Source: Vibrio pectenicida (GTDB lineage Bacteria; Pseudomonadota; Gammaproteobacteria; Enterobacterales; Vibrionaceae). From it: a stretch of 64,000 bases of DNA. Both the position numbers and the translations under genes were made by a program. The stretch spans positions 930,001-994,000 of the forward strand of contig AP024890.1 in NCBI GenBank assembly GCA_024347015.1, given 5' to 3'. Position 1 is the stretch's first letter, and each line of letters starts with the position of its first letter. Below, in pieces: positions 9,206-17,512 of the stretch. The notes beneath the pieces were generated by a model. It searched no databases and was not told the origin of the DNA. It worked only from the letters and a program-made list of their open reading frames with translations.

Positions 9206-9979
9206 TCACTTCACAAATTTTTGGATAATTTGATCGACCTCACCACTGGCTTTCATCTCAGAAAGTATTTTATGATACTGAGATTTAAAGTCATCTTTGA
9301 ACGGGAATTTACCTGCTTTAGTAGCGATACCAAGGAATCCTTGCTCTGAGCTTATAGTCGCCCCTTCAACTATACTCTGTCCGTTGTACTTACCTTCTTT
9401 TTGAAGCTTTTTCAATTCCCACTGTATTGATAATGCATCATTCATGTAACAATCAACACGTCCGGCAATAAGTTTAAGAAGATTTTTTGGGGTTCCTTTG
9501 GTTTCCGATAGCTTGATTTTTCCCGCTTTAACAGCAGCTCTGAATTCATCTCCACCGGCTGAGAAGCCCGAGTTATTGCCTATGGTCAAGCCCATATAGT
9601 CACCTGGCCAATTTGGTTTCGGTGAACTTAATACAGACTTTTGACAAACCACAACGAGTTTTTCATCCAATATAGACATATCATATTCCATATATGGACG
9701 CTGCTCAGGTCGTTTGTATGGAGGGTAAAGAGCAAAGCTTTTTCCTCCTTCAATTTCCAATAAGCCCCGTTTCCATGGCACCCCTTTAATAGTTACATTG
9801 TATTCAGGCATTTTAGAAAAAATACTTTCTAATACAACTGTATAGATCCCTGTCATACGTCCACTGTCTACGTAAGAATAAGGGGGGTAAGAATCGTCCC
9901 CATATATCACTACGTTGGTTTTTGCAAAAACTGATGTAGACGCTAAAACTGTACAAAGCAAAGCTAGGGTTTTTTTCAT
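9206..9979 (-). CDS. Orphan periplasmic solute-binding protein (SBP_bac_3 type)
   Basis: The 257-residue product has a clear signal peptide (MKKTLALLCTVLASTSVFA) and the two-lobed fold of family 3 amino-acid-type binding proteins: GDDSYPPYSYVDSGRMTGIY at the start of lobe 1 and AGRVDCYMNDALS in the hinge region. The ATG at 9979 has GGAG 8 bases upstream. No permease or ATPase gene lies beside it and a terminator follows, so it either shares a distant transporter or acts as a sensor. The ligand is unknown. Confidence 0.85.
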   Translation of the reverse strand: MKKTLALLCTVLASTSVFAKTNVVIYGDDSYPPYSYVDSGRMTGIYTVVLESIFSKMPEYNVTIKGVPWKRGLLEIEGGKSFALYPPYKRPEQRPYMEYDMSILDEKLVVVCQKSVLSSPKPNWPGDYMGLTIGNNSGFSAGGDEFRAAVKAGKIKLSETKGTPKNLLKLIAGRVDCYMNDALSIQWELKKLQKEGKYNGQSIVEGATISSEQGFLGIATKAGKFPFKDDFKSQYHKILSEMKASGEVDQIIQKFVK

Positions 9980-10255
9980 AGTGACTCCGGCACTGTTCCT
10001 TCAGTATTAATAAAATAAGATACTATCGGTAAGTAATAGTGCATGGTTAAGTTAAGTCAAGCTGATAAATATTGTGTCTATGTTGAAGAAAAACATGCAT
10101 CTAATGTAAGTAGTTGATATTTAATGCTTTTTAATAGTATGCATTCAAGGTGAAATACTGTTCCTAGATAAGAATTGTTGCTAAATGTTAGTACTTTAGT
10201 TTGCATTTACTTTAATGTATTCGTTTTTTCTTCGTCCAAAAAAGTACATTTTTAA

Positions 10256-10762
10256 TCATTTAATCGACAGCTGGAACTCAATACAGTTAATGGGATTTCC
10301 GTTTAATTCTGCGTAGTTTGAAACCAGATCGATAGGTTTAAAACCATTTGCCAATAATACTTTTTGCGAAGCCAGGTTTGTTGTTGATGCATATGCAACC
10401 AGCTCCAAGATCTCTAACTTTTCAACAATTCGTGTCATATTCGCCACTGCAAACTTTGCTAAACCACGATTTGTGAAATTTTTACCAACCCGGTACCCTA
10501 TATGACCGAGCTTTTTCCGATAATCAACGTTAGAAACATTTACTCGACCAAGTATAATTCCGCTATCATCAACGATTAACATTGGGATTAACGTTTTGGC
10601 TTTATATTCCAGCAAAAATAACTGGATGTGTTCTTTGACTCCTTCTAAAGAATAAAAATCAATTTCTCGAGAGGGGATCATAGATTCAAACCATTCTTTA
10701 TTTTGAAGTTCGAATTGCAAAAGTTGTTCACTCCAACCTTCAGAAAGTAACTCAAGATGCAT
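10256..10762 (-). CDS. GNAT acetyltransferase, RimJ/RimL-like
   Basis: The 168-residue product resembles the RimJ/RimL branch of GNAT enzymes, which acetylate protein N-termini or small amines. Visible elements are ILGRVNVSNVD, HIGYRVGKNFTNRGLAKFAV (acetyl-CoA loop NRGLAKFA near residue 100) and the late block ASTTNLASQKVLLANGF, where the Asn-x-x-Ser/Ala-x-x-x-L-x-x-x-G-F pattern is a family hallmark. The substrate is unknown. It starts 24 bp after rhlE on the same strand and is probably co-transcribed with it. Confidence 0.87.
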   Translation of the reverse strand: MHLELLSEGWSEQLLQFELQNKEWFESMIPSREIDFYSLEGVKEHIQLFLLEYKAKTLIPMLIVDDSGIILGRVNVSNVDYRKKLGHIGYRVGKNFTNRGLAKFAVANMTRIVEKLEILELVAYASTTNLASQKVLLANGFKPIDLVSNYAELNGNPINCIEFQLSIK

Positions 10763-10786
10763 ATCAAATCCTTTTGCCTAACAAAT

Positions 10787-12061
10787 TTATCTATTGGGTC
10801 GTTTGTGCTTTCCTCGGTTAGAGTGGATTTTAAACTGGGCTTTTAACTTACGTTTTGCTGCAGAACGACTATTACTGCTCCTACCTTGGTTACACTCAGA
10901 CTCTTGCTTTACTTCTTTGCTTGGTTCAAAACCTTGCAGCCATTCTTGTGGTAAACGTGTATCCAAGAGGCTTTCTATTGCTTCAAGCAAGTATTCTTCA
11001 TCCTTACTCATCAAGGATATAGCTAAACCCTTTTGACCAGCACGACCTGTGCGGCCGATACGATGTACATAGTCCTCTGCTTTGTATGGCATGTCGAAGT
11101 TTACGACCTGACCTAATTGATTGATATCCAACCCTCTAGCAGCAACATCAGTCGCGATAAGCGCTCTAACTTTACCCGATTTAAAATCATCTAGCGCCTT
11201 TTGACGAGCTCCTTGGCTTTTATCGCCGTTAATGGATGCCGAGTTAATCCCGTCGAGTTTAAGCTCTTTTACTAGTATATCAGTACCCTGTTTGGTCTTT
11301 GTAAAAACCAGTACTTGATGCCAATTACGAGAGCCTATCAAATACGCCAGTAACTCAGCTTTTCTTTTTTTGTCTACTGGATAAATCATCTGTTTAACGG
11401 TTTCAGCCGTGCTATTAGATGGTGTGACTTGAATTTCAGTAGGTTTATCCATTAATCGGTGTGCAATAGTTTTGATTCGCTTATCAAAAGTCGCTGAGAA
11501 AAACAATGTCTGCCGCTCAGGATTGACATGCTTCAAAATACGTTGGATATCAGGCATAAAGCCCATATCTAGCATACGGTCTGCTTCGTCTAAAACTAAA
11601 TGCTTGGTTTTTCTTAAGTTAATGTTTTTACAATATAAATGGTCAAGAAGCCGACCCGGCGTTGTAATTAGAACATCACATCCTTGCTGTAGATTGCGAG
11701 TTTGAACATTGATGCTGGTTCCACCATATGCAGTCACAATCTTTAACTGAGTCGATTCGGCATAAGAAGTCAGGCTGTCGAATACTTGCTGCGCCAGCTC
11801 GCGTGTTGGCACAATGACCAATGCTAACACATCATTAGACTGTCGATCTCGACTCGCTTCTTTTTCTAGTAGTTTATTCAACAGCGGCAGACCAAAGGCT
11901 GCTGTTTTACCTGTCCCAGTTTGTGCACCCGCAAGCACATCTTTTCCTTCTAATACAAGAGGGATAGCTTGCTCCTGAATTGGTGTTGGAATGTTGAAAC
12001 CTAATTTATCTAACGTATTAGTTAGTACTTGAGATAAGCCTAACTGGTGGAATGAAGGCAT
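10787..12061 (-). CDS. rhlE: DEAD-box ATP-dependent RNA helicase, RhlE type
   Basis: All SF2 DEAD-box motifs are present in order in this 424-residue protein: Q motif (FNIPTPIQEQAIP), Walker A AQTGTGKT, PTRELA, TPGRLLDH, VLDEADRMLDMGF, SAT, ATDVAARGLDI and HRIGRTGRAG. The C-terminus is a basic, Arg/Lys-rich tail, usual for RhlE-like helicases acting on rRNA or mRNA decay. The ATG at 12061 gives MPSFHQLGLSQVL; a TTG at 12079 is also in frame but has no ribosome site. RhlE versus SrmB or another paralogue is a judgement from the short, basic tail. Confidence 0.85.
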   Translation of the reverse strand: MPSFHQLGLSQVLTNTLDKLGFNIPTPIQEQAIPLVLEGKDVLAGAQTGTGKTAAFGLPLLNKLLEKEASRDRQSNDVLALVIVPTRELAQQVFDSLTSYAESTQLKIVTAYGGTSINVQTRNLQQGCDVLITTPGRLLDHLYCKNINLRKTKHLVLDEADRMLDMGFMPDIQRILKHVNPERQTLFFSATFDKRIKTIAHRLMDKPTEIQVTPSNSTAETVKQMIYPVDKKRKAELLAYLIGSRNWHQVLVFTKTKQGTDILVKELKLDGINSASINGDKSQGARQKALDDFKSGKVRALIATDVAARGLDINQLGQVVNFDMPYKAEDYVHRIGRTGRAGQKGLAISLMSKDEEYLLEAIESLLDTRLPQEWLQGFEPSKEVKQESECNQGRSSNSRSAAKRKLKAQFKIHSNRGKHKRPNR

Positions 12062-12116
12062 GGTAATTTTCCAGATCAAACGGGGTTAGGATTCTATCAA
12101 AATATTTTCGATGCGT

Positions 12117-12281
12117 TTAGTCTAAAACATCGAAAGTAGCTTTCGAAGGTTCAACGTAGTGTTGTTTAAGCGTTTCAAAATAGAGATATGATAAAAGCAC
12201 AAAACCAGCGTTTTTCACTGGCTTCTTATCGAGTTCTAGGTATAAAAAGTTATTAGTTAAAGTTTTCTTCAGTTCGTTCAT
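12117..12281 (-). CDS. Small hypothetical protein
   Basis: A 54-residue frame starts at the ATG at 12281, chosen because AGGAA lies just upstream; in-frame starts at 12296 and 12329 lack a ribosome site. The product (MNELKKTLTNNFLYLELDKK at its start) has no membrane segment and no domain I recognise. It sits between rhlE and the tyrosine permease gene, on the rhlE strand. It could be an unannotated small gene or a chance frame. Confidence 0.35.
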   Translation of the reverse strand: MNELKKTLTNNFLYLELDKKPVKNAGFVLLSYLYFETLKQHYVEPSKATFDVLD

Positions 12282-12388
12282 TAGTTTCCTGTTCATAATC
12301 TGACAGGTTAAACCCAATTTCCATAGCATCTAACAATTCAAGACATTCATCGAGTTGAGTAAGATTTACCTTTATCAACCCATAAATA

Positions 12389-12406
12389 TGTAAACTATTA
12401 ACTACA
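12389..12406. promoter_or_regulatory. TyrR-box-like operator upstream of tyrP
   Basis: TGTAAA-CTATTA-ACTACA matches the TyrR box consensus TGTAAA-N6-TTTACA in the whole first half and 4 of 6 positions in the second. It lies about 140 bp before the tyrosine permease start. In E. coli tyrP is a TyrR target, so the placement is sensible; the match itself is imperfect. Confidence 0.35.
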
Positions 12407-12548
12407 GGTTTGAACAAAAAAATGTACATCGGGCTTGTAATTATCCTAAGTAATTTGCAGAATGCTTCTATTCTAGGAATTTAAGATCGAATTTGTTATA
12501 GATATAAATCTTAATATTTCAACACAACAACTGTAAAGAATTATATAC

Positions 12549-13754
12549 ATGAACAAGTCGAAAGTATTGGGTAGCACTTTGATCATTGCCGGAACCACTA
12601 TCGGTGCTGGTATGCTTGCTCTGCCACTAGCCTCTGCTGGGATAGGGTTTTCTGCATCACTAATCATTATGTTCGCGTTATGGGCACTTATGTCATATAC
12701 CGCATTATTGATGGTTGAATTACACCAACATGCCGATTCGAGAGCTACTTTACATACTCTCGCTAAACAGTTTCTGGGGAACAAAGGAAAATGGGTCGCT
12801 AGCTTCTCTATGCTCTTTTTATTCTATTCACTTTGTGCTGCTTACATTGCAGGAGGAGGCGCTCAGTTTGGCGATCGTCTAGCTTATTTCACCGGCTTAG
12901 AGTTAACAGCTACATCATCGACTATATTATTTACTTTTGCCGTCGCCTCAGTTGTGATCATAGGTACCAGTACGGTCGATAAAGTCAATCGTATTTTATT
13001 TGCCATCAAACTGGTTGCCATGGCCATAGCGCTAAGCTTTCTTGCACCCAATGTCACTGAATCGTATTTACTCAGTATGCCAATTGAACAAGGCTTAATT
13101 GTTGCTGCTATTCCGATAATTTTCACTTCTTTTGGGTTTCACGGTAGTATACCTGCGATAGTCAACTATCTAGACGGGAATACTCCATCATTACGCAAAG
13201 CCATCATTATCGGCTCCTCCATCCCCCTACTAATTTATGTTTTCTGGCAAATTGTGACTCTCGGAGTCGTAAGTCAAGAAGCATTAATTGATAACCAAGG
13301 GTTAAGTGGACTTATCACAACCTTATCGACCAAAGTCCATCAATCAAGCCTTAGCCAAACTATCGGTGTGTTTGCTGACCTTGCATTATTAACTTCGTTT
13401 TTGGGTGTTAGTTTAGGGTTATTCGAATTTTTAGGGGATAGCTTTAACAAGCAAAATGCGCCTTCTAATCGAATTGTCATTGGTTTAATAACCTTCTTGC
13501 CGCCGATGGGATTTGCGCTCTTTTATCCACAAGGTTTTATTATGGCTCTTGGGTATGCGGCTATCTCTCTAGCTATACTCGCTATTTTCTTGCCTATTTT
13601 GATGGTCAAAAAAGCTCGTGTTATTGATAATAGCCAAGCAAGTTATCAAGTGATGGGGGGTAATCTAGGCTTGCTGGTTAGCGGTACTGTAGGGGTTGTA
13701 ATTATTACAGCTCAAATTCTTATTACTAGCGGCGTTATTCCTGCTCTCGGCTAG
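12549..13754 (+). CDS. tyrP: Tyrosine-specific permease of the aromatic amino acid family
   Basis: The 401-residue integral membrane protein has about 11 hydrophobic helices and the HAAAP family N-terminus (GSTLIIAGTTIGAGMLALPL). Later blocks are FTSFGFHGSIPAIVNYLDG and LTSFLGVSLGLFEFLGDSF, both typical of TyrP/Mtr-type proton symporters; E. coli TyrP is 403 residues. Tyrosine is the most likely substrate, but Mtr-like tryptophan use cannot be excluded from sequence alone. A possible TyrR box lies upstream and a strong terminator follows. Confidence 0.87.
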   Translation: MNKSKVLGSTLIIAGTTIGAGMLALPLASAGIGFSASLIIMFALWALMSYTALLMVELHQHADSRATLHTLAKQFLGNKGKWVASFSMLFLFYSLCAAYIAGGGAQFGDRLAYFTGLELTATSSTILFTFAVASVVIIGTSTVDKVNRILFAIKLVAMAIALSFLAPNVTESYLLSMPIEQGLIVAAIPIIFTSFGFHGSIPAIVNYLDGNTPSLRKAIIIGSSIPLLIYVFWQIVTLGVVSQEALIDNQGLSGLITTLSTKVHQSSLSQTIGVFADLALLTSFLGVSLGLFEFLGDSFNKQNAPSNRIVIGLITFLPPMGFALFYPQGFIMALGYAAISLAILAIFLPILMVKKARVIDNSQASYQVMGGNLGLLVSGTVGVVIITAQILITSGVIPALG

Positions 13755-13776
13755 CAATTTTAGGTTAACAAGTAGC

Positions 13777-13799
13777 GGCAGCCTAGTGCTGCCTTTTTT
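13777..13799 (+). terminator. Rho-independent terminator after tyrP
   Basis: GGCAGC (13777-13782) pairs with GCTGCC (13788-13793) around a 5-base loop and is followed by six T bases, 22 bp after the tyrP stop. Confidence 0.85.
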
Positions 13800-13901
13800 A
13801 TTTTCATTTAACTTTATTTTGCAAAAAGTGATTTTGAGTGTAATTTTTTCCGAGTCTTACCTTTCTTATTAACCAAAGAAAAAGTATTTGAAGAGGTTGA
13901 T

Positions 13902-15038
13902 ATGAAAGTTAAGTCAAAGATAGTCGTTTCTGCTCTAGCTTTAACTGCGGCCCTAGTATCATTTTTTGGCACAGCGAAAACCGAAGTTAAAAAAGAAACA
14001 AGTAATAGTAACTATGAAATTGCAACCTTAGCTGGTGGATGTTTCTGGTGTACTGAATCTGATCTTGAGAAGTTAGATGGCGTTATTGATGTGGTGTCTG
14101 GATATTCAGGCGGTGAGCTAGAAAACCCGACATACAAGCAGGTATCTTCAGGAAATTCAGGTCATATTGAAGTCATTGAAGTGAAGTTCGATCCAAAGAC
14201 TGTCAGTTATGAACAGGTACTTGACCAGTTTTTCCGTCATATAGACCCGACAGATAGTAAAGGTTCCTTTGTTGATCGTGGTCCACAATACCGTCCAGCC
14301 ATTTTTTACCATAGCATTGAACAAAAGAAAATTGCTCGAGACTTTATGGATGAAATCGACAACCTCGGTATTTTTAAGAAACCTCTCAAAACTGAACTGA
14401 CCGAATTCTCAAAATTCTGGCCAGCTGAAGCTTATCATCAAGACTACTACAAGCATAATAAGATTCGCTACAACTACTATCGTTACGCCTCAGGTCGCGA
14501 TCAATATCTAGATGATATCTTTGGTGATGACCGAGAAAAGAACCCTATAACACTCCGTCAATTGATTGATAAACACAATGTAGTTGCCAACATTAAGCCC
14601 TACAAAAAACCTTCAAATACAGAAATAAAGGCCAAGCTTACTGATTTGCAGTATTACGTAACCCAAAAAGAAGGTACAGAAAAAGCCTTTAAGAATGAGT
14701 ATTGGGATAACAAGCAAGATGGCATTTACGTAGATATCGTCTCGGGTGAGCCTTTGTTCTCCTCAACAGACAAATATAAATCTGGTACAGGTTGGCCAAG
14801 TTTTACTAAGCCAATCAATGAGGGGTATATAGCTGAAAAGACAGACTACTACCTTGTTTATCCTAGAACTGAAGTACGAAGTAGGTTTGCGGATTCACAT
14901 TTAGGGCATGTGTTTAAAGATGGACCTGCACCTACAGGCTTGCGCTACTGCATGAACTCCGCTGCAATGAAATTTATTCCTAAGGAAGAATTAGAACAAC
15001 AAGGCTATGGCGAGTACTTATATTTGTTTGATAGTTAA
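13902..15038 (+). CDS. msrAB: Fused peptide-methionine sulfoxide reductase MsrA/MsrB, exported
   Basis: The 378-residue fusion reduces both S- and R-epimers of methionine sulfoxide. An N-terminal signal peptide or anchor (about residues 6-26) places it in the periplasm. The MsrA domain has GGCFWCTE (catalytic Cys near residue 47) and the EVIEVKFDP strand. The MsrB domain (about 240-378) has SGTGWPSFTKPI, then RSRFADSHLGHVF and GLRYCMNSAAMKF with its catalytic Cys near 349. I see no pair of CxxC zinc motifs in the MsrB part. There is no extra thioredoxin-like domain, unlike PilB-type fusions, so reduction probably needs a partner such as a DsbD-type protein. Confidence 0.95.
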   Translation: MKVKSKIVVSALALTAALVSFFGTAKTEVKKETSNSNYEIATLAGGCFWCTESDLEKLDGVIDVVSGYSGGELENPTYKQVSSGNSGHIEVIEVKFDPKTVSYEQVLDQFFRHIDPTDSKGSFVDRGPQYRPAIFYHSIEQKKIARDFMDEIDNLGIFKKPLKTELTEFSKFWPAEAYHQDYYKHNKIRYNYYRYASGRDQYLDDIFGDDREKNPITLRQLIDKHNVVANIKPYKKPSNTEIKAKLTDLQYYVTQKEGTEKAFKNEYWDNKQDGIYVDIVSGEPLFSSTDKYKSGTGWPSFTKPINEGYIAEKTDYYLVYPRTEVRSRFADSHLGHVFKDGPAPTGLRYCMNSAAMKFIPKEELEQQGYGEYLYLFDS

Positions 15039-15051
15039 GTATTTATAATTA

Positions 15052-15083
15052 AGGCCTTACTGAATTATTATCATGTAAGGCCT
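15052..15083. terminator. Hairpin between convergent msrAB and dbpA
   Basis: A 9-bp perfect inverted repeat (AGGCCTTAC at 15052-15060 with GTAAGGCCT at 15075-15083) lies between the two convergent genes. T runs are weak on both sides, so it may serve both genes with modest strength. Confidence 0.5.
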
Positions 15084-15113
15084 CTTAAGCACATTATTCA
15101 ATGGATAATGCGT

Positions 15114-16490
15114 CTACTTCATTACACGAGCTTTAAAATTCTTACCTTTCATCTTTCCGTTTTGGAGTTGTTTAAGAGCTGGTTTTACAAGCTCATGCTC
15201 GACCGCAACATAAGACACCATAGATAAGATTTTTATCTTACCTATTTTCTTTCCGTCCAAACCGGCTTGCTTCGTTAGTGCACCTAAAATATCACCAGCT
15301 CTAACTTTTTGTTTTTTTCCACCCAAGATTTGGATCGTTTGCATCTTGGGGTAGAAAGGTTTTTCAAGCGGTTTTTCAGGTAAGGTGGCTGGAGATATTT
15401 CAATATCCATGTATTCATCAATTCGTGCAACACGGTATGATTCTTTTTCACTGTAAAAGCTGTAAGCAACACCTTTTGCACCAGCACGACCTGTTCGACC
15501 AATACGGTGAACATGAACTTCTGGGTCACGAGATAACTCATAGTTAAATACTGCATCTAAATTGTCTACATCTAACCCGCGAGCTGCCACATCGGTAGCA
15601 ACTAATATGGAGATACTCTTATTCGCAAACATAGTAAGTGATTGTTCTCGATCGCGTTGTTCCATATCGCCATGAAGTTCTACAACACTAAAACCGCGAT
15701 AGACAAGCTCATCAGCTACATTCTGAACTTCCTTTTTAGTATTACAAAATACCACTGAAGACTCTGGTTTATGTGTTAGAAGTAATGCTTCCAGTGCTTC
15801 ATCTCGATCTTGTCGTGTCTCAAGTTGGTAGAACTGCTGTTCAATGGTTGTAAGTTGATGTGTCGATTCAACTTTTATCATTTGCGGCTCTTGCATAACT
15901 TTGGCTGCTAGAACCTCTATATTTTCTGGAAATGTCGCACTAAATAATAAGGTCTGCCTTGCTTTAGGTGCTTGCTCAACAATTGCATCGATAGCGTCTT
16001 CAAATCCCATATCTAACATTCTATCGGCTTCATCTAGTACTAATGTGTTGATCTCTTCTAAATTTATTCGACCTTTAGATAGATGGTCTAGAATACGTCC
16101 AGGTGTCCCCACCAGTATGTGAGCGCCATGCTCAAGGGATCCAATTTGCGGGCCCATAGACATACCACCACACAAAGTTAATACTTTGATATTATGGATA
16201 CCTCGGGCAAGTAAGCGTATCTCTTGTGCAACCTGATCCGCCAATTCACGGGTGGGACAAAGAACCAATGACTGAACACGAAAGCGCTTAACATTGAGGT
16301 TGCTTAATAGGCCAAGAGAAAAGGCTGCGGTTTTACCCGAACCTGTTTTACCCTGTCCTATAACATCATTTCCTTGCAAAACAATAGGTAATGTTCGCTG
16401 CTGGATAGGCGTCATTTCGATAAATTTTAAACTATCGAGTGTTTCAATTAATTCAGGTTTTATATTTAGACTTTTAAATGTGTTTGTCAC
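15114..16490 (-). CDS. dbpA: DEAD-box RNA helicase DbpA (23S rRNA-specific)
   Basis: The 458-residue helicase (E. coli DbpA 457) has AKTGSGKT-like Walker A (GQGKTGSGKTAAF), VLDEADRMLDMGF, ATDVAARGLDV and HRIGRTGRAG. The C-terminal DbpA RNA-binding domain starts near PKMQTIQILGGKKQKVRAGD, with GALTKQAGLDGKKIGKI, and binds hairpin 92 of 23S rRNA in the family. I chose the GTG at 16490, which follows GAGAG and fits the usual length; a TTG at 16541 would add 17 unusual residues. It acts in 50S subunit assembly. Confidence 0.95.
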   Translation of the reverse strand: MTNTFKSLNIKPELIETLDSLKFIEMTPIQQRTLPIVLQGNDVIGQGKTGSGKTAAFSLGLLSNLNVKRFRVQSLVLCPTRELADQVAQEIRLLARGIHNIKVLTLCGGMSMGPQIGSLEHGAHILVGTPGRILDHLSKGRINLEEINTLVLDEADRMLDMGFEDAIDAIVEQAPKARQTLLFSATFPENIEVLAAKVMQEPQMIKVESTHQLTTIEQQFYQLETRQDRDEALEALLLTHKPESSVVFCNTKKEVQNVADELVYRGFSVVELHGDMEQRDREQSLTMFANKSISILVATDVAARGLDVDNLDAVFNYELSRDPEVHVHRIGRTGRAGAKGVAYSFYSEKESYRVARIDEYMDIEISPATLPEKPLEKPFYPKMQTIQILGGKKQKVRAGDILGALTKQAGLDGKKIGKIKILSMVSYVAVEHELVKPALKQLQNGKMKGKNFKARVMK

Positions 16491-16544
16491 AGGGAAACTC
16501 TCAAAAATAGCCAACGGGTAGGATTTGTGTTGACCGTTCAAAGT

Positions 16545-16572
16545 AAAAAACCGCTTCGGACGAGAAGCGGTT
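16545..16572 (-). terminator. Rho-independent terminator after folE
   Basis: On the reverse strand a 9-bp stem (16564-16572 with 16549-16557), 6-base loop and T run (16550-16545) follow the folE stop by 27 bp. Confidence 0.9.
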
Positions 16573-16599
16573 CATGTAATCGTTAGCTAAGCTCAAACT

Positions 16600-17253
16600 C
16601 TAGCGAATACCATGCAGAAATTCATAACGTGTGGCTGGATTACTCTTAAAAATACCACCAAGAGCTGTAGTCGTCGTTTCGCTGGTGGCATCCATAACAC
16701 CTCTTGATTTCACGCAGTAGTGAGTGGCATCGATAGTCACTGCAACATCATCTGATTCAAGCAAGGTTTGCAATGCGACTAAAATCTGCTGGGTCATTCT
16801 TTCCTGAACTTGAGGGCGCTGAGCGAAAAATCGCACAATACGGTTAATCTTAGATAAGCCGATGATTTTTCCTCTAGGAATGTATGCAACGGTTGCGCGT
16901 CCATCAATGGTTACAAGGTGGTGTTCACAAGTGCTAGTAACAGTGATGTCTTTTACACGCACCATCTCACTCATATCCATCTTATTTTCGATAACAGTAA
17001 TCTTGGGGAAATTTGAGTAATCTAGGCCAGAAAAAATTTCATCAACATACATTTTTGCGATTCGATGTGGCGTTTCTTCAAGACTATCGTCTGTAAGATC
17101 AAGCTCAAGCAGAGTTAGAATTTCACGCATATGATGCTGAATTTTTTCTTTCTTCTCTTCTCGACTAATCTGGTTCGGTTGCATTGGCGTCTCTAGACCA
17201 CGATTTTCTAACGCCTTTTTTACCAATATTGCGGATTCACTCAGATCTGACAT
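16600..17253 (-). CDS. folE: GTP cyclohydrolase I
   Basis: This enzyme converts GTP to 7,8-dihydroneopterin triphosphate, the first step of folate synthesis. The 217-residue product has the zinc and catalytic motifs TVTSTCEHHLV and the later HYCVKSRGVMD, plus the YIPRGKIIGLSKINRIV block and C-terminal TRYEFLHGIR. The ATG at 17253 has AGGAAG 6 bases upstream; an in-frame start 15 bases earlier has no ribosome site. It diverges from moeA, with 259 bp between starts. Both GTP-derived pterin routes (folate and molybdopterin) are therefore represented side by side. Confidence 0.97.
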   Translation of the reverse strand: MSDLSESAILVKKALENRGLETPMQPNQISREEKKEKIQHHMREILTLLELDLTDDSLEETPHRIAKMYVDEIFSGLDYSNFPKITVIENKMDMSEMVRVKDITVTSTCEHHLVTIDGRATVAYIPRGKIIGLSKINRIVRFFAQRPQVQERMTQQILVALQTLLESDDVAVTIDATHYCVKSRGVMDATSETTTTALGGIFKSNPATRYEFLHGIR

Positions 17254-17512
17254 CCTACTTCCTCTCAAAGTTTGTTTGCCGTTTCAACATCAAACTACTA
17301 CATGTGTTGCTCCAAAAATAATTCACTCGCCTGGAGTGGCTACGGTTCCCAGCAAAATAAAAGTGGGGTAGCTTTTTCGGCTGATAAGGATACTCGTATT
17401 TTTACTGAATTACACCCATATTTTATCCGTGGCTATTATTGTGACTACAATTATGTGTGATACCATAATCACTACCAAATTGAGTGTGAAACCAACAAAA
17501 TTTAGGGTTAAT

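Noticed and set aside
15284..15556. Reverse-strand 90-codon frame inside dbpA
   Set aside because: It lies out of frame within a well-supported helicase gene and has no family features.
17272..17460. 62-codon frame between folE and moeA
   Set aside because: It sits in the divergent promoter region, with no ribosome site and a low-complexity product.
17254..17512. Molybdenum cofactor riboswitch upstream of moeA
   Set aside because: I looked for a structured leader between folE and moeA and saw no recognisable conserved hairpins; moeA is in any case not the usual target.
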